A stretch of 64,000 nucleotides of DNA from an uncultured Pseudoteredinibacter sp. (GCF_947502065.1 NZ_CANMYE010000001.1:868001-932000); one strand, 5' to 3'; shown: positions 44,940 through 56,582, numbered from the stretch's first letter. Made by a program: numbers and translations. The notes: generated by a model from the sequence alone, not told the origin.

Positions 44940-45479
44940 ATGAACCACTATACCCAGCCATTACCCCTTAAATTGGCAAAGTCTTCCCTTATTATTTTCG
45001 CCTGCAGTGTCTTTGTAGCGGCATGTAGCAGTACTCCGGAAAAAGAAGGCTTTAATGAAAACTTTGTTACTCAAATAAGCGACGACGGATCGAAACGTTT
45101 TCAATATACCTTGCACAAAGAAATCCCTGACGGCGGCCGCAAACGAGGAGGTCGAATGAACGGTGGTGGTATGAAAGGGGGTGGAATGATGGGGGCCGGC
45201 GGAGGTCAAGGCGGCGGTAAAAATCGTAGCGATATGATCGCCAAAATGCAGCAAAAAGTAAAAGCACAGGCGCAGGGCTCTTTAGAAGAGAAGCTGGCTG
45301 AAGTGGAATTTTGCCGTGAAGATTACATGGTATTGCATGAAGCTTTTACGATGGGGCGTTTTCAATTGCAGGGCGAATGTAGGGATACCGCTAATGAGGA
45401 AGATCGACAGCGCTTTCCTAATTCTTCGAGCGAATCCATCAGCAGTGGCCCCTACAGTATGCCAAAAAGCTTACCCTAA
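44940..45479 (+). CDS. Gly/Met-rich lipoprotein of unknown function
   Basis: 179 aa. Signal peptide with lipobox VAAC (Cys29). Residues about 65-102 are a low-complexity Gly-Arg-Met-Lys segment (GGRKRGGRMNGGGMK and further GGG runs), then a short helical domain with two Cys (FCRED, GECRD). AAGGAG ribosome site before the ATG. No homologue recognised. Its stop overlaps the convergent LysR stop by 9 bases. Confidence 0.65.
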   Translation: MNHYTQPLPLKLAKSSLIIFACSVFVAACSSTPEKEGFNENFVTQISDDGSKRFQYTLHKEIPDGGRKRGGRMNGGGMKGGGMMGAGGGQGGGKNRSDMIAKMQQKVKAQAQGSLEEKLAEVEFCREDYMVLHEAFTMGRFQLQGECRDTANEEDRQRFPNSSSESISSGPYSMPKSLP

Positions 45480-46325
45480 ACTCGCGGTAATATATTCGCT
45501 TAAACGCTGGGCGGCTTCGCTTTGCTCGCTCGGCTGTTTAACTAAACTAATACCAATTTTGCCAAGCTTGGGTAGCCGGGTAGAGTTATTGATGACTTTT
45601 AAACCTTCAGGAACACTACTTTTCGCAAGCACAGTGACCCCAAGACCTTCTTCAATGGCCGCTTGAATACCCGATAGGCTTGGGTTGGTGTAACTGATTT
45701 TCCACGGTAAGCCAGCTTCGGCAAGCATGGTATTGGCACGGTTGCGGTAAATACAGCCTTCCGGTGCGACGATTAACGGCAGCACCGAGCGCATATGGCA
45801 GTCATGGCTATGGCTGCTTACCCATACCAGCTCGTCTTCTTTGATTAACTCTGTACCTGCTTTATCAGGATCGTCATGCAGTACCAAAACTAGATCGTAT
45901 TGTTTTTGAGCGCTGGCATTCATTAGGTTGCGACTAAGATCGCTAATAACCTCCAAGTTGACGTTAGGGTAGGTATTGGCAAAACGACTGAGAATTTTAG
46001 GCAGAAGAGTCGTCGCAAATTCACTCGGTATGCCTAATTTTAACTGGCCGCTAACGCTGGTTGCATTAAAGCTCGCCACGGCCTCATCATTAAGCGCTAA
46101 TATACGCTTGGCGTAGTAGAACAACTGTTCACCGGTTTTGGTCAGCTCAATGTTCTGTCCGTTTCTTGAGATAAGCTTTTGATTTAAAAGCTCTTCCAAC
46201 CTCTTGATTTGTAAGCTTATAGCGGGTTGAGAGCGTCCAAGTAAATCACCGGCTTGGGTAAAACTACCCAGCTCCACAATCGTTACAAACGCTCTTAATA
46301 CTTCGATCGGAAGGTTTTTCATCAC
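45471..46325 (-). CDS. LysR-family transcriptional regulator
   Basis: 284 aa. N-terminal winged helix LRAFVTIVELGSFTQAGDLLGRSQPAISLQIKRLEE (split here only by reading) and a periplasmic-binding-like effector domain from about residue 90. Divergent from glyA, so control of the serine/glycine operon is plausible; LysR proteins often regulate the divergent gene. Effector unknown. GGAGAAGAG precedes two adjacent ATG codons. Confidence 0.87.
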   Translation of the reverse strand: MMKNLPIEVLRAFVTIVELGSFTQAGDLLGRSQPAISLQIKRLEELLNQKLISRNGQNIELTKTGEQLFYYAKRILALNDEAVASFNATSVSGQLKLGIPSEFATTLLPKILSRFANTYPNVNLEVISDLSRNLMNASAQKQYDLVLVLHDDPDKAGTELIKEDELVWVSSHSHDCHMRSVLPLIVAPEGCIYRNRANTMLAEAGLPWKISYTNPSLSGIQAAIEEGLGVTVLAKSSVPEGLKVINNSTRLPKLGKIGISLVKQPSEQSEAAQRLSEYITASLG

Positions 46326-46484
46326 TCTTCTCCTACTTGCCCACGGGAAAGATCACGACCTTCCATTTGGGATCTGTCATTAGTAATTGTTATGAAGACA
46401 TTATAACTATTAATTTAACAAATCGTTAAGCCCTGATTAGTATCCAATCAAACTCCTGTCCGAACCACGAATTGAGGGAAAGCG

Positions 46485-47744
46485 ATGTTTGATTATAACG
46501 ATAAAATTGCCAATTTTGATCAAGAACTTTGGGCGGCTTTAGAAGCTGAAGATCGCCGACAAGAAGAACACATTGAATTGATTGCTTCTGAGAACTATAC
46601 CAGCACGCGTGTGATGGAAGCTCAAGGGGCACAATTGACCAACAAATACGCAGAGGGCTATCCGGGTAAGCGCTACTACGGCGGTTGTGAGCATGCCGAT
46701 GTGGTAGAGCAGTTGGCTATTGATCGAGCCAAAGAACTGTTCTCAGCTGATTATGCTAATGTCCAGCCGCACTCAGGTTCGCAAGCAAACGCAGCCGTTT
46801 ACATGGCCTTGCTTCAGCCAGGTGATACTATTCTTGGTTTGTCTTTAGATCATGGTGGTCATTTAACTCACGGTGCCAAGCCAAATTTCTCTGGAAAGAT
46901 TTACAACGCTGTTCAGTATGGACTGAACCCAGAAACTGGTGAAGTGGATTATGATCAAGTAGAAGCTTTAGCCCTTGAACATAAACCTAAAATGATCGTT
47001 GCGGGCTTTTCAGCTTATTCATTGGTTATGGATTGGCAACGCTTTAGAGATATCGCCGACAAGGTAGGGGCCTACCTATTTGTTGATATGGCGCATGTCG
47101 CCGGTTTAATTGCGGCGGGTCTTTATCCTAACCCTGTGCCGGTGGCCGATGTGGTTACCACTACTACCCACAAAACCTTACGTGGCCCACGCGGCGGCTT
47201 GATTGTCGCGCGCTCTAACCCGGAGATTGAAAAGAAACTTAACTCGATGATTTTCCCTGGCATTCAGGGTGGCCCGTTAATGCATATTATTGCGGCCAAA
47301 GCCGTGGCTTTTAAAGAAGCTCTAGCCCCTGAGTTCAAGGATTATCAACAGCAAGTTGTTAACAATGCTAAAGCTATGGCTAAGGCATTCCAGCTGCGTG
47401 GTTATAAAGTCGTTTCGAACGGCACTGAAAACCATTTATTCTTGTTGGACTTAATTGACAAGGGGATTACCGGTAAAGCCGCTGATGCGGCTTTGAGCGA
47501 AGCCAATATTACCGTTAACAAAAACACTGTACCAAACGATCCGCAATCACCGTTTGTTACCAGTGGTGTTCGTCTCGGCACTCCTGCGGTAACCAGTCGC
47601 GGCTTCAAAGAAGAGCAAGTTTCCGAATTGGCTAACTGGATGTGCGATGTTCTCGATGATATTGATAATCGTGAAGTCATTGAGTTGGTGAAAGAAAAAG
47701 TGCTTCAGCTTTGTGCACAATTCCCAGTTTACGTTAACAAGTAA
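46485..47744 (+). CDS. glyA: Serine hydroxymethyltransferase
   Basis: 419 aa PLP enzyme. Motifs: [43 protein letters not shown] and the PLP-lysine [14 protein letters not shown]. Interconverts serine and glycine with tetrahydrofolate. As first gene of the glyA-sdaA-gcvTHP set it would convert glycine plus the methylene group released by the cleavage system into serine. This may be a catabolic second copy; the window does not show another. Confidence 0.97.
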   Translation: MFDYNDKIANFDQELWAALEAEDRRQEEHIELIASENYTSTRVMEAQGAQLTNKYAEGYPGKRYYGGCEHADVVEQLAIDRAKELFSADYANVQPHSGSQANAAVYMALLQPGDTILGLSLDHGGHLTHGAKPNFSGKIYNAVQYGLNPETGEVDYDQVEALALEHKPKMIVAGFSAYSLVMDWQRFRDIADKVGAYLFVDMAHVAGLIAAGLYPNPVPVADVVTTTTHKTLRGPRGGLIVARSNPEIEKKLNSMIFPGIQGGPLMHIIAAKAVAFKEALAPEFKDYQQQVVNNAKAMAKAFQLRGYKVVSNGTENHLFLLDLIDKGITGKAADAALSEANITVNKNTVPNDPQSPFVTSGVRLGTPAVTSRGFKEEQVSELANWMCDVLDDIDNREVIELVKEKVLQLCAQFPVYVNK

Positions 47745-47764
47745 ATCTGGATTGGGTGATTAAC

Positions 47765-49165
47765 ATGGCGATCAGTATTTTTGATCTGTTTAAAATCGGA
47801 ATAGGTCCCTCAAGTTCTCATACTGTTGGGCCTATGAAAGCTGCGCAACAATTTGTTGAGCAGCTTAAATCTGATGGGCGCCTTTCTCAGGTGGCGAGAG
47901 TTAAGTCAGAGATGTTTGGCTCATTGGGGGCTACGGGTGTTGGACACGGAACCCCTAAAGCGGTCTTGCTGGGTCTTGAAGGTGAACTGCCAGAAAGTGT
48001 TGTAGTGGCAGATATTGGCGCTAGGGTAGCGGGCATTCGTGAACAAGGTCAGATTAATTTGGCGGCTTGTCATAAAGTCGTTTACCAAGACGAGACTGAT
48101 CTGATTCTAAATCGCCGTAAAGAGCTTCCATTTCACTCTAATGGTATGCAGTTTAGTGCCTATGCCGAAGATGGATCTTTAATAGAAGAACGCTGCTTTT
48201 ACTCAGTCGGTGGTGGCTTTGTTGTCGGCGAGGATGAGGCTGGCAATGATGCCATTATCGAAGATTCTCGTGAGCTGGCATTACCGTTTTCTACGGGTGC
48301 CGAACTACTGGCGATTTGCCAGCAAAAGAATCTTCGGATTTCTGACGTAATGTGGGCTAATGAAGAAGCTTGGCGGCCAACATTCGAAACGCGCAATTAC
48401 CTTCATAATATTTGGCGTACCATGCAGGAGTGCATTGATAACGGCATAGCCGCTGAAGGCATTTTGCCTGGTGGGCTGAAGGTAAGTCGAAGAGCAGGGC
48501 AGTTATATCAGCAATTATTGCAGCGACCAGAAGCTTCTCTCTCAGACCCGCTTACCGTATTAGATTGGGTAAGCCTCTATGCATTGGCAGTGAATGAAGA
48601 AAATGCTGCTGGCGGAAGAATTGTAACCGCACCAACTAATGGTGCGGCCGGCATTGTTCCTGCAGTGCTTAACTATTATCGACAGTTTGTGCCAGGTGCC
48701 AATGACGATGGTGTAGAGCGATTTTTATTGACCGCAGCTGCGGTGGGCATTCTATATAAAAAGAATGCTTCGATTAGTGGCGCGGAAGTTGGTTGCCAAG
48801 GTGAAGTGGGCTCTGCTTGTTCCATGGCGGCCGCGGGTTTGGCTGAGGTGTTAGGCGCGACTCCGGAGCAGGTAGAAAATGCGGCGGAAATCGCAATGGA
48901 GCATAACCTTGGTCTGACTTGTGATCCTATTGGTGGCTTGGTCCAGGTTCCCTGTATTGAGCGTAATGCGATGGCCTCAGTAAAAGCGATTCATGCCGCG
49001 AGGATGGCTATCCGCGGCGACGGATCTCATTTTGTATCACTTGATAAGGTGATCAAAACCATGCGTGATACCGGCCGCGACATGCAGGCTAAGTACAAAG
49101 AGACAGCACGCGGAGGTTTAGCCATCAATGTGGTTGAAGTCCCCGTTAACATTGTTGAGTGTTAA
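47765..49165 (+). CDS. sdaA: L-serine ammonia-lyase (iron-sulfur type)
   Basis: 466 aa from ATG 47765 (GGGTGA 6 bases upstream; the frame opens at a GTG at 47756). Single-chain bacterial serine dehydratase: N-terminal beta domain with [22 protein letters not shown]-terminal alpha domain with [21 protein letters not shown] and [17 protein letters not shown], whose cysteines bind the [4Fe-4S] cluster. Serine to pyruvate and ammonia. 20 bases after glyA: the product of GlyA feeds it. Confidence 0.95.
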   Translation: MAISIFDLFKIGIGPSSSHTVGPMKAAQQFVEQLKSDGRLSQVARVKSEMFGSLGATGVGHGTPKAVLLGLEGELPESVVVADIGARVAGIREQGQINLAACHKVVYQDETDLILNRRKELPFHSNGMQFSAYAEDGSLIEERCFYSVGGGFVVGEDEAGNDAIIEDSRELALPFSTGAELLAICQQKNLRISDVMWANEEAWRPTFETRNYLHNIWRTMQECIDNGIAAEGILPGGLKVSRRAGQLYQQLLQRPEASLSDPLTVLDWVSLYALAVNEENAAGGRIVTAPTNGAAGIVPAVLNYYRQFVPGANDDGVERFLLTAAAVGILYKKNASISGAEVGCQGEVGSACSMAAAGLAEVLGATPEQVENAAEIAMEHNLGLTCDPIGGLVQVPCIERNAMASVKAIHAARMAIRGDGSHFVSLDKVIKTMRDTGRDMQAKYKETARGGLAINVVEVPVNIVEC

Positions 49166-49211
49166 TAAAAGCTTGAAGCAATAATAACGAATATTTTACG
49201 AGTATCGAAAT

Positions 49212-50324
49212 ATGACAGAAGAATTGAAAACTCCACTTTACGACTTGCATGTCGAGCTCGGCGCGAAGATGGTGCCATTTGCGGGTTATAGCATGCCGGT
49301 TCAATATCCGCTTGGAATTAAAGGCGAACATTTGCATTGTCGTGATCAGGTTGGGCTATTTGATGTTTCTCATATGGGGCAACTGATTATTCGCGGAGCG
49401 AATGTAGCTTCAGCCCTTGAGAAACTGATTCCTGTTGATCTTGAGGCGCTTAAGCCAAATCAGCAAACTTATGCGGTACTGACCAGTGAGTCTGGAGGTA
49501 TTCTTGATGATCTCATTATTTGTAAATGGGATGAAGAGACATTTTTCTTAGTTGTAAACGCCGCCTGTAAAGAACAAGATATTGCTCATCTTCAATCGCA
49601 CTTAAAGGGTTTCGAATTTGAAATTCTTGAAGATCAGGCCTTATTGGCAGTGCAGGGGCTTAAGGCTGCAGCCCTTATGCAGGAGTTAGCACCGCAAGCT
49701 TGCGAGCTGACTTTTATGAACGGCTGCCATAGCGAAATTGACGGCATGCCGATATATATCACTCGCTCTGGGTATACCGGTGAAGATGGGTTTGAGATCT
49801 CTGTGGCCAATGGGCAGGCTGAAAAACTAGCGCGCTTATTATTAAGCTACCAACAAGTGGAAGCTATTGGCTTAGGGGCTAGAGATTCACTTCGCCTAGA
49901 GGCTGGTCTGTGTCTTTACGGACATGATATGAACACCGAAACAAGCCCAATCGAAGCCTCCTTGATTTGGAGTATTAGCAAGAATCGCAGGTCCGGTGGA
50001 GATAAAGAAGCTGGATTTTTAGGTTCGGCAAGAATTTTGAATGACATCGCCGAAGGCGTTTCACGTAAACGTGTTGGCTTTTTAGTCGAGGGTAGAGTTC
50101 CAGTGCGCGAGGGCGCAGGGATATTTGATGCTGAGGGTAACCAGGTTGGTGAAGTTACCAGTGGCGGCTTTGGTCCTAGTATAAATGCCCCCTTAGCAAT
50201 GGGCTATGTCCCAGCATCGCTGGCCAAAACTGATACAAAGTTGATTGCGCGAGTACGCAATAAAGACATTCCGATAACGGTAGCTAAAACACCTTTCGTG
50301 CCACAACGTTATTTCCGTGGTTAA
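49212..50324 (+). CDS. gcvT: Glycine cleavage system T protein (aminomethyltransferase)
   Basis: 370 aa. Motifs: MVPFAGYSMPVQY, LFDVSHMGQ, SGYTGEDGFE and ARDSLRLEAGLCLYGHD. Transfers the aminomethyl group from the H-protein lipoate to tetrahydrofolate, releasing ammonia. Together with GcvH, GcvP and the Lpd encoded elsewhere it splits glycine. Second half ends in the usual barrel domain (VGEVTSGGFGPS). Confidence 0.96.
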   Translation: MTEELKTPLYDLHVELGAKMVPFAGYSMPVQYPLGIKGEHLHCRDQVGLFDVSHMGQLIIRGANVASALEKLIPVDLEALKPNQQTYAVLTSESGGILDDLIICKWDEETFFLVVNAACKEQDIAHLQSHLKGFEFEILEDQALLAVQGLKAAALMQELAPQACELTFMNGCHSEIDGMPIYITRSGYTGEDGFEISVANGQAEKLARLLLSYQQVEAIGLGARDSLRLEAGLCLYGHDMNTETSPIEASLIWSISKNRRSGGDKEAGFLGSARILNDIAEGVSRKRVGFLVEGRVPVREGAGIFDAEGNQVGEVTSGGFGPSINAPLAMGYVPASLAKTDTKLIARVRNKDIPITVAKTPFVPQRYFRG

Positions 50325-50366
50325 TCTTAAGTCGATTGAATTAAACAATAAATAATGGTGAATATG

Positions 50367-50738
50367 ATGAGTGAAATGAAGTTTACAAAAGACCATGAGT
50401 GGTTATTGATTAATGGTTCCCAAGCGACAGTTGGAATTACTGAATTTGCCCAAGAGCAACTGGGAGATGTGGTATTTGTCGAGCTTCCTGAAGTGGGCAG
50501 TGAATATGATCAGGGCGACGAGGTGGCTGTGATTGAATCTGTGAAAGCCGCTGGTGAAATTGTTGCTCCATTAGCTGGAACTGTTGTTGATGTGAATGAA
50601 GAGCTTGCTGATAACCCGGAGTTGGTTAACGAATCACCGCTGCAAGATGGTTGGTTTGTGAAAATTCAATTGAAAGATGGCGCGGATCTTAGCGAACTGA
50701 TGACTGAAGAACAGTATAAAGAATTTACCGCCGATTAA
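50367..50738 (+). CDS. gcvH: Glycine cleavage system H protein
   Basis: 123 aa from ATG 50367 (GGTG 5 bases upstream; ATGs at 50355 and 50364 are alternatives). Lipoyl domain with the attachment lysine Lys60 in IESVKAAGEI, N-terminal KFTKDHEWL. Carries the aminomethyl group between P, T and L proteins. lipA, which makes the lipoate, closes the same gene set. Confidence 0.96.
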   Translation: MSEMKFTKDHEWLLINGSQATVGITEFAQEQLGDVVFVELPEVGSEYDQGDEVAVIESVKAAGEIVAPLAGTVVDVNEELADNPELVNESPLQDGWFVKIQLKDGADLSELMTEEQYKEFTAD

Positions 50739-50872
50739 GTTAATTTGTGAATCAGAAAAACTCTGGCTCTAGGTATTATCTTAGAGTCAGAAGTATAGAT
50801 TTATATTTGTTTCCTGCTGAATATTGAGCTGGGTGGACATACCGTGCCCAAGCTTAGTACTTGGAGCTGTGT

Positions 50873-53743
50873 ATGTTACAACCTAAAAAGACCATTAAAG
50901 AGCTTGAAAACTCAAGCGAATTCATCGCTCGCCATATTGGAGTTAGCCACCAAGATAGAGATAAAATGTTGGCCTATCTTGGTTACGATTCTATGGCTAG
51001 CTTTATCTCGGCTGTAGTCCCTGAAAACATTCGATCTAATGGATTACCGGGGCTTGCCTCTGCGTGTAGCGAATCAGCGGCCCTGGAAGAATTGAAATCG
51101 ACAGCCGAGAAAAATCAAAGTTTTCGTTCCTTGATAGGCCAGGGTTATTACGATAGTCGACTACCTACCGTTATCCTACGAAATCTATTAGAAAATCCAG
51201 CTTGGTATACAGCTTATACGCCTTATCAGCCAGAAATCTCTCAGGGTAGATTAGAAGCGCTGTTCAATTTTCAAACCTTGATCACTGAATTGACAGGGAT
51301 GGAAATCGCCAATGCTTCCATGCTAGATGAAGCGACTGCGGCAGCAGAGGCGATGACTCTGTGTCAACGTATGTCAAAATCAAAATCTCGACGTTTCTTG
51401 GTAGACCCGCAGTGCTTGCCTCAAACCATCGATATTCTAGCAACAAGAGCCGAGCCACTTGGTATTGAGTTGCTCATTGCTGATCCACTACAAGCCGAAT
51501 CCCAAGACGATGTTTTCGGGGTCTTGCTGCAATATCCTGCGGCTGATGGTGAACTGAGAGATTACTCTACACTTATTGAAGCTATCCATAGCAATAAAGG
51601 TCTTGTCGCTTTTGCAGCAGATCCTTTAAGTTTATTGTTACTAAAATCTCCAGGTGAGTTGGGTGCGGACGTGGTTATTGGTTCTGCACAGCGTTTTGGC
51701 GTGCCGCTTGGCTTTGGTGGGCCGCACGCGGCGTATATGGCCACTAGAGCATCTTTTAAGCGTTCTTTACCAGGACGTCTAGTCGGTAATTCTGTAGACA
51801 GCAATGGTGAGCCAGCTTATCGTTTGGCGCTGCAAACGCGTGAGCAGCATATCCGCCGCGAAAAGGCGACCTCGAATATTTGTACTGCACAGGTACTGTT
51901 AGCCGTTATTGCCAGTATGTATGCGGTATATCATGGCCCTGCAGGCCTCCGTAAAATAGCAGAACGCGTACATAGCTTGTGCAGTGTTTTCGCACAAGGG
52001 CTTCGTCAGCTTGGGTTTGAAGTAAAAAACAAATCTTGGTTTGACACGCTTACCATTCATAGCGGGGCACAGACCGAAGCGATTGTTAATCGTGCTCGTG
52101 ATGCGGGCATCAATTTACGATTAGTTGATGACTCGCAGCTAGGCCTTTCATTTGATGAACTGAGTTCACGATCTGAAGTCAGCAAGCTCTGGGAGATATT
52201 CAAGCCGGAGGGCGAATTAAGCTTTGATGAAATTGAGGCTCAGACAGCTTATATTATTCCAGGCAATCTTCTGCGCAATGATAAATTGCTAAGCCAAGAG
52301 GCTTTCAATCAATATCATAGCGAAACGCAGATGCTACGTTATCTACGCGAGCTTTCAGATCGTGATATCGCCCTAGACAGAGCCATGATCCCGCTGGGCT
52401 CCTGTACCATGAAGTTAAATGCCAGCAGCGAAATGCTCCCCATTAGCTGGCCAGAGTTTGCCAATGTGCACCCCTTTGTTCCCTTGGATCAGGCTGAAGG
52501 CTATTTGCAAATGATCGGCGAGCTTGAGGATATGTTGTGCGAGATTACCGGCTATGATGCCGTTTCTCTGCAGCCGAACTCAGGTGCCCAAGGTGAATAT
52601 GCTGGCTTGTTAGCGGTGCGTGCCTATCATGAAAGCCGTGGGGAAGGGCAGCGTGACATATGCTTAATCCCAAGTTCTGCACATGGAACCAATCCAGCTT
52701 CTGCACAGATGTGCGGCATGAAAGTAGTTGTTGTGAAATGTGATGAGCAGGGCAATATTGATGTCGCCGATTTGCGAGAAAAGGCCGAGCGTCACAGTCA
52801 AGATCTTGCCGCCATTATGGTGACGTACCCGTCGACCCACGGTGTGTTCGAAGAAAGTATTGTCGAAGTGGCCCAGATCGTTCATCAACATGGTGGCCAA
52901 GTTTATGTTGATGGTGCCAACCTAAATGCGATGGTAGGGCTGTGCCAACCAGGTAAATTTGGCGGAGACGTATCCCATTTAAACCTCCATAAAACTTTCT
53001 GTATCCCACATGGCGGCGGTGGCCCTGGTGTTGGCCCTATTGGGGTCAAGGAGCATCTGGAGCCCTTCCTGCCTGGCCATCGTGTGCTGTCTGCTAGCTC
53101 AAAAGGCGCGGCAGTGTCAGCCGCTCCATGGGGCAGTGCGAGTATTCTACCGATTACTTGGATGTACATCCGTATGATGGGCGCCAGTGGATTACAACAG
53201 GCTACAGAAGCTGCGATTTTGAACGCGAACTATCTAAGTAAACGATTAAGCGAACACTACCCGATCTTGTACACCGGCCGAAATGGTTTGGTGGCACATG
53301 AATGTATCGTTGATCTTAGACCGATCAAAGACAGCTCAGGAATCAGTGTTGATGATGTTGCTAAACGTTTAATTGACTATGGATTCCACGCTCCGACGAT
53401 GTCTTTCCCGGTAGCGGGAACGCTAATGATCGAACCGACAGAAAGTGAATCTTTGTGGGAAATCGACCGCTTTTGTGATGCGATGATTAAAATCCGTGAG
53501 GAGATTCATGCGGTAGAAGATGGTGTGTACAGTTTAGACGACAACCCTCTGGTAAATGCTCCGCACACAGCTGAATCCATGCTGCGAAATGATTGGTTGC
53601 ATAGCTATTCTCAAAGTTTGGCAGCCTATCCAGTAGATTCACTACTGCGCCAGAAATATTGGCCACCTGTTGGCCGGGTGGATAATGTTTATGGTGATAA
53701 GCACTTGGTTTGCTCTTGCCCGCCAATGAGCGACTACGAATAA
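50873..53743 (+). CDS. gcvP: Glycine dehydrogenase (decarboxylating), P protein
   Basis: 956 aa from ATG 50873 with TTGGAG 6 bases upstream; the TTG opening at 50861 is part of that site. Two homologous PLP-fold halves on one chain: N-half RHIG, C-half with the PLP-lysine in [16 protein letters not shown]. Decarboxylates glycine and hands the methylamine to GcvH. 134 bases after gcvH, so a separate or read-through transcript is possible. Strong terminator follows. Confidence 0.97.
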   Translation: MLQPKKTIKELENSSEFIARHIGVSHQDRDKMLAYLGYDSMASFISAVVPENIRSNGLPGLASACSESAALEELKSTAEKNQSFRSLIGQGYYDSRLPTVILRNLLENPAWYTAYTPYQPEISQGRLEALFNFQTLITELTGMEIANASMLDEATAAAEAMTLCQRMSKSKSRRFLVDPQCLPQTIDILATRAEPLGIELLIADPLQAESQDDVFGVLLQYPAADGELRDYSTLIEAIHSNKGLVAFAADPLSLLLLKSPGELGADVVIGSAQRFGVPLGFGGPHAAYMATRASFKRSLPGRLVGNSVDSNGEPAYRLALQTREQHIRREKATSNICTAQVLLAVIASMYAVYHGPAGLRKIAERVHSLCSVFAQGLRQLGFEVKNKSWFDTLTIHSGAQTEAIVNRARDAGINLRLVDDSQLGLSFDELSSRSEVSKLWEIFKPEGELSFDEIEAQTAYIIPGNLLRNDKLLSQEAFNQYHSETQMLRYLRELSDRDIALDRAMIPLGSCTMKLNASSEMLPISWPEFANVHPFVPLDQAEGYLQMIGELEDMLCEITGYDAVSLQPNSGAQGEYAGLLAVRAYHESRGEGQRDICLIPSSAHGTNPASAQMCGMKVVVVKCDEQGNIDVADLREKAERHSQDLAAIMVTYPSTHGVFEESIVEVAQIVHQHGGQVYVDGANLNAMVGLCQPGKFGGDVSHLNLHKTFCIPHGGGGPGVGPIGVKEHLEPFLPGHRVLSASSKGAAVSAAPWGSASILPITWMYIRMMGASGLQQATEAAILNANYLSKRLSEHYPILYTGRNGLVAHECIVDLRPIKDSSGISVDDVAKRLIDYGFHAPTMSFPVAGTLMIEPTESESLWEIDRFCDAMIKIREEIHAVEDGVYSLDDNPLVNAPHTAESMLRNDWLHSYSQSLAAYPVDSLLRQKYWPPVGRVDNVYGDKHLVCSCPPMSDYE

Positions 53744-53758
53744 GATCTTTTCAGTTGC

Positions 53759-53790
53759 AAAAGCCATGGTGTTTTCACCATGGCTTTTTT
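53759..53790 (+). terminator. Rho-independent terminator between gcvP and lipA
   Basis: 13-bp perfect stem AAAAGCCATGGTG / CACCATGGCTTTT around TTTT, with further T. It shows that an upstream ATG of the lipA frame (53780) lies inside the terminator and is not the lipA start. Confidence 0.92.
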
Positions 53791-53803
53791 GAGGTTAAAG
53801 ATA

Positions 53804-54793
53804 ATGACATCTGAATCTGTTTTGCCCGTTAAGCGAAGTGAGCGGCATAAAGCTGGTGATAAACATCGTGATGCAGCGAAGTTAGAGCGTATCCCCGTTA
53901 AAGTTATTCCCACAACGGATATTCCACGCAAGCCCGCATGGTTGCGAAGCAAATTGCCGGTATCAGCAGAGGTTTCCCGAATTAAAAAACTGCTGCGCAA
54001 AAGTAGTTTGTCGAGTGTGTGTGAAGAAGCCTCTTGCCCAAATTTAGGTGAGTGCTTTTCAAAAGGTACGGCAACTTTCATGATTATGGGGGAAATATGC
54101 ACACGCCGATGCCCTTTTTGCGATGTTGGGCATGGTAAGCCCAAGCCCTTAGATACTAATGAACCCAAGCAATTGGCTGCCGCAGTAGCGCAATTGAATC
54201 TTCGTTATGTGGTCATCACGTCAGTAGATCGTGATGATTTACGAGATGGTGGCGCAGAGCACTTTAAGTTGTGTATCGAGGAAATCCGTGCGGCGGTGCC
54301 TGGAATTCAAGTGGAGATTCTTACGCCTGATTTTCGTGGTCGTATGGAAGTTGCCTTGGAAAGGCTATTGTTATCACCACCAGATGTCTTTAATCATAAT
54401 CTTGAAACAGTGCCTCGTTTGTATCGACAGTCTAGGCCGGGTGCAAATTACCAATGGTCTCTCGATCTATTAAAGCGTTTTAAAATGGCCAAGCCTGATG
54501 TCTTGACTAAATCGGGTTTAATGGTTGGTTTGGGCGAAGAAAAGCAAGAAATATTTCGTGTAATGCAAGATATGAGAGCCCATGAGGTGGATATGCTGAC
54601 AATTGGCCAATATATGCAACCAAGCCGTGATCATCTTCCCGTGCAACGCTTTGTACACCCAGATGAGTTTTCGGAGTATCGTGACTACGGCATGAAGATT
54701 GGTTTCAAACATGTCGCTTCTGGACCTTTGGTACGATCTTCCTACCATGCTGATTTGCAAGCAGGGTCTACTTTTGAAAGTAAAGATCGTTAA
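53804..54793 (+). CDS. lipA: Lipoyl synthase
   Basis: 329 aa from ATG 53804 (GAGG upstream; an ATG at 53780 falls in the terminator). Two iron-sulfur clusters: auxiliary [12 protein letters not shown] (Cys73, Cys78, Cys84) and radical-[11 protein letters not shown] (Cys99, Cys103, Cys106); conserved C-terminal RSSYHAD. It inserts sulfur into octanoyl groups on carrier proteins such as GcvH. The placement next to the glycine cleavage genes, away from lipB, is unusual and suggests dedicated lipoate supply. Confidence 0.96.
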   Translation: MTSESVLPVKRSERHKAGDKHRDAAKLERIPVKVIPTTDIPRKPAWLRSKLPVSAEVSRIKKLLRKSSLSSVCEEASCPNLGECFSKGTATFMIMGEICTRRCPFCDVGHGKPKPLDTNEPKQLAAAVAQLNLRYVVITSVDRDDLRDGGAEHFKLCIEEIRAAVPGIQVEILTPDFRGRMEVALERLLLSPPDVFNHNLETVPRLYRQSRPGANYQWSLDLLKRFKMAKPDVLTKSGLMVGLGEEKQEIFRVMQDMRAHEVDMLTIGQYMQPSRDHLPVQRFVHPDEFSEYRDYGMKIGFKHVASGPLVRSSYHADLQAGSTFESKDR

Positions 54794-55169
54794 ATCAAGA
54801 GATTTACTATTCTTATCGAGCGACTGCCGAGGCAGCGCTCCTTCGGCTTAGACCTTTTTGTCATTAAGACATAAAGCCAAGTGCGAATCTTGAGTTTTGG
54901 AATAATTTTATGCGCTTATAAAGCGCAATATTTTACTCATATACCGGCTATTAATGCAGTTTTCTTGTTCCTTCATTGCTGTTTATCACGAAAGTCTCAC
55001 GGCCTAGTCCCTTTGGCTTAACGCATTTAAAAAGTAAATGTGTCCATATTGATTATTAATTTCTACGCCAAAACTTTCTGCGCTAGGATCAAGCTTCCTC
55101 CGAATGACTGCGCATTGAGTTTATCAATTGCAGAATAATTAATAACGAAGCGATGATGAGGAATTATCG
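54794..55169. other. Intergenic region between lipA and the symporter gene
   Basis: 376 bases, no gene. A hairpin GAGCG-A-CTGCC / GGCAG-CGCTC lies at 54819-54841, followed by a T-rich stretch about 13 bases later, a weak terminator for lipA. I looked for a glycine-riboswitch core because the next gene is an amino-acid symporter, and did not see one. Confidence 0.5.
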
Positions 55170-56543
55170 ATGGAAATACTGAATAATATCGTTAGCACGA
55201 TTAATGGAGTAGTTTGGGGGCCCTATATGTTGGCGCTCCTGCTCGGGACGGGCATCTTTCTAACCGTGGGCTTAAACGTAATGCCCATACGCAAAATCCC
55301 CACTGGCTTTAGGTTGTTATGGGGTGGTCGCCGTAGTGATCGTTCAGACGCCGGTGAGCTCTCTCCATTTAATGCGCTTATGACCTCGCTATCAGCCACG
55401 GTAGGCACCGGTAACATTGCTGGTGTTGCTACAGCGGTTGTATTGGGTGGCCCTGGTGCACTGTTCTGGATGTGGATTACAGCCTTGGTGGGTATGGCTA
55501 CCAAATACTCTGAGGCCGTTTTAGCTGTTAAATATCGTGAAGTGGACGACGAGGGCAATCACTCGGGCGGCCCTATGTACTATATCCGTAATGGTCTTGG
55601 TGAGAAATGGACTTGGTTGGCTGGTACATTCGCTTTCTTTGGTGCTTTTGCCGCCTTTGGTATTGGTAATACTGTACAAAGTAACTCTGTGGCTGATGGC
55701 CTTAATAGTGCCTTTGGTATCCCCAATTGGATTTCTGGCTTGGTTCTTTTCGTACTTGTAGGCGCAGTTGTCCTAGGTGGTGTTAAGCGAGTTGGTGAAG
55801 TAGCCGGTAAGTTGGTTCCACTGATGGGCATTGGCTACTTTATCTGTGGTCTTATTGTATTGTTTGTTAATGCAGCTGAGATTCCAGCGGCTTTTGCCTT
55901 GATTGTAGACTCCGCATTTAATGGTCACGCCGCTACTGGTGGGTTCGCAGGCGCTGCAATGGTTGCTGCCATTCGTTTTGGTGTTGCACGAGGCGTGTTC
56001 TCTAACGAAGCCGGCCTTGGTAGTGCGGCAATAGCACACGCACATGCCAAAACCAAAGATCCTGTTAAGCAAGGCATGGTGGCTATGCTTGGTACCTTTA
56101 TCGATACCATCATCGTTTGTACGGTAACTGGTTTAGCAATTGTTTCCACAGGCGTATGGCAAACCGGTGTAAAAGGTGCACCACTTACTGCCGCTGCATT
56201 TGAGGCCAGCTTGCCGGGGGTAGGTGAGTATATGGTTGCCATCAGCTTGGCCATCTTTGCATTTACTACCATCTTGGGCTGGAGTGTTTATGGTGAGCGC
56301 TGTGTCGAATTCTTGTTTGGCAAGGGTGCTATTAAACCGTTCCGCTTCGTATGGGTATTGGTTGTGCCGGTAGGTACTGTGGTGGGCCTAGATTTTGTAT
56401 GGCTCTTGGCAGACACCTTCAATGCTCTAATGGCATTACCCAACCTAATTGCTCTTCTATTACTAAGCCCCGTTGTATTTAAGCTGACACGCGAGTATTT
56501 CGATAAGAACAAAAATGACAGCAGTGCAGCAAATGAGGCTTAA
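55170..56543 (+). CDS. Alanine/glycine:Na+ symporter (AGCS family)
   Basis: 457 aa, about 11 membrane helices. Family motif region: NALMTSLSATVGTGNIAGVATAV, GGPGALFWMWITALVGMATKYSE and FSNEAGLGSAAIAHA are standard AGCS signatures. Imports D/L-alanine or glycine with Na+, matching the sodium gradient made by Na+-NQR. Its position after the glycine cleavage genes argues for glycine uptake. Ribosome site GAGG is present. Stop codon lies inside a 16-bp palindrome. Confidence 0.92.
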   Translation: MEILNNIVSTINGVVWGPYMLALLLGTGIFLTVGLNVMPIRKIPTGFRLLWGGRRSDRSDAGELSPFNALMTSLSATVGTGNIAGVATAVVLGGPGALFWMWITALVGMATKYSEAVLAVKYREVDDEGNHSGGPMYYIRNGLGEKWTWLAGTFAFFGAFAAFGIGNTVQSNSVADGLNSAFGIPNWISGLVLFVLVGAVVLGGVKRVGEVAGKLVPLMGIGYFICGLIVLFVNAAEIPAAFALIVDSAFNGHAATGGFAGAAMVAAIRFGVARGVFSNEAGLGSAAIAHAHAKTKDPVKQGMVAMLGTFIDTIIVCTVTGLAIVSTGVWQTGVKGAPLTAAAFEASLPGVGEYMVAISLAIFAFTTILGWSVYGERCVEFLFGKGAIKPFRFVWVLVVPVGTVVGLDFVWLLADTFNALMALPNLIALLLLSPVVFKLTREYFDKNKNDSSAANEA

Positions 56544-56549
56544 GCCTCA
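56534..56549. repeat. 16-bp palindrome over the symporter stop codon
   Basis: TGAGGCTTAAGCCTCA, perfectly symmetric, spanning the TAA stop. It may be an mRNA hairpin; there is no T tract. Confidence 0.5.
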
Positions 56550-56582
56550 CCTTTAAACACACTACAAAAAAAGACAAGCGGA

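Noticed and set aside
46326..46484. Glycine riboswitch before glyA
   Set aside because: No tandem glycine-aptamer core is visible and the region is only 159 bases; none before the symporter gene (54794-55169) either.
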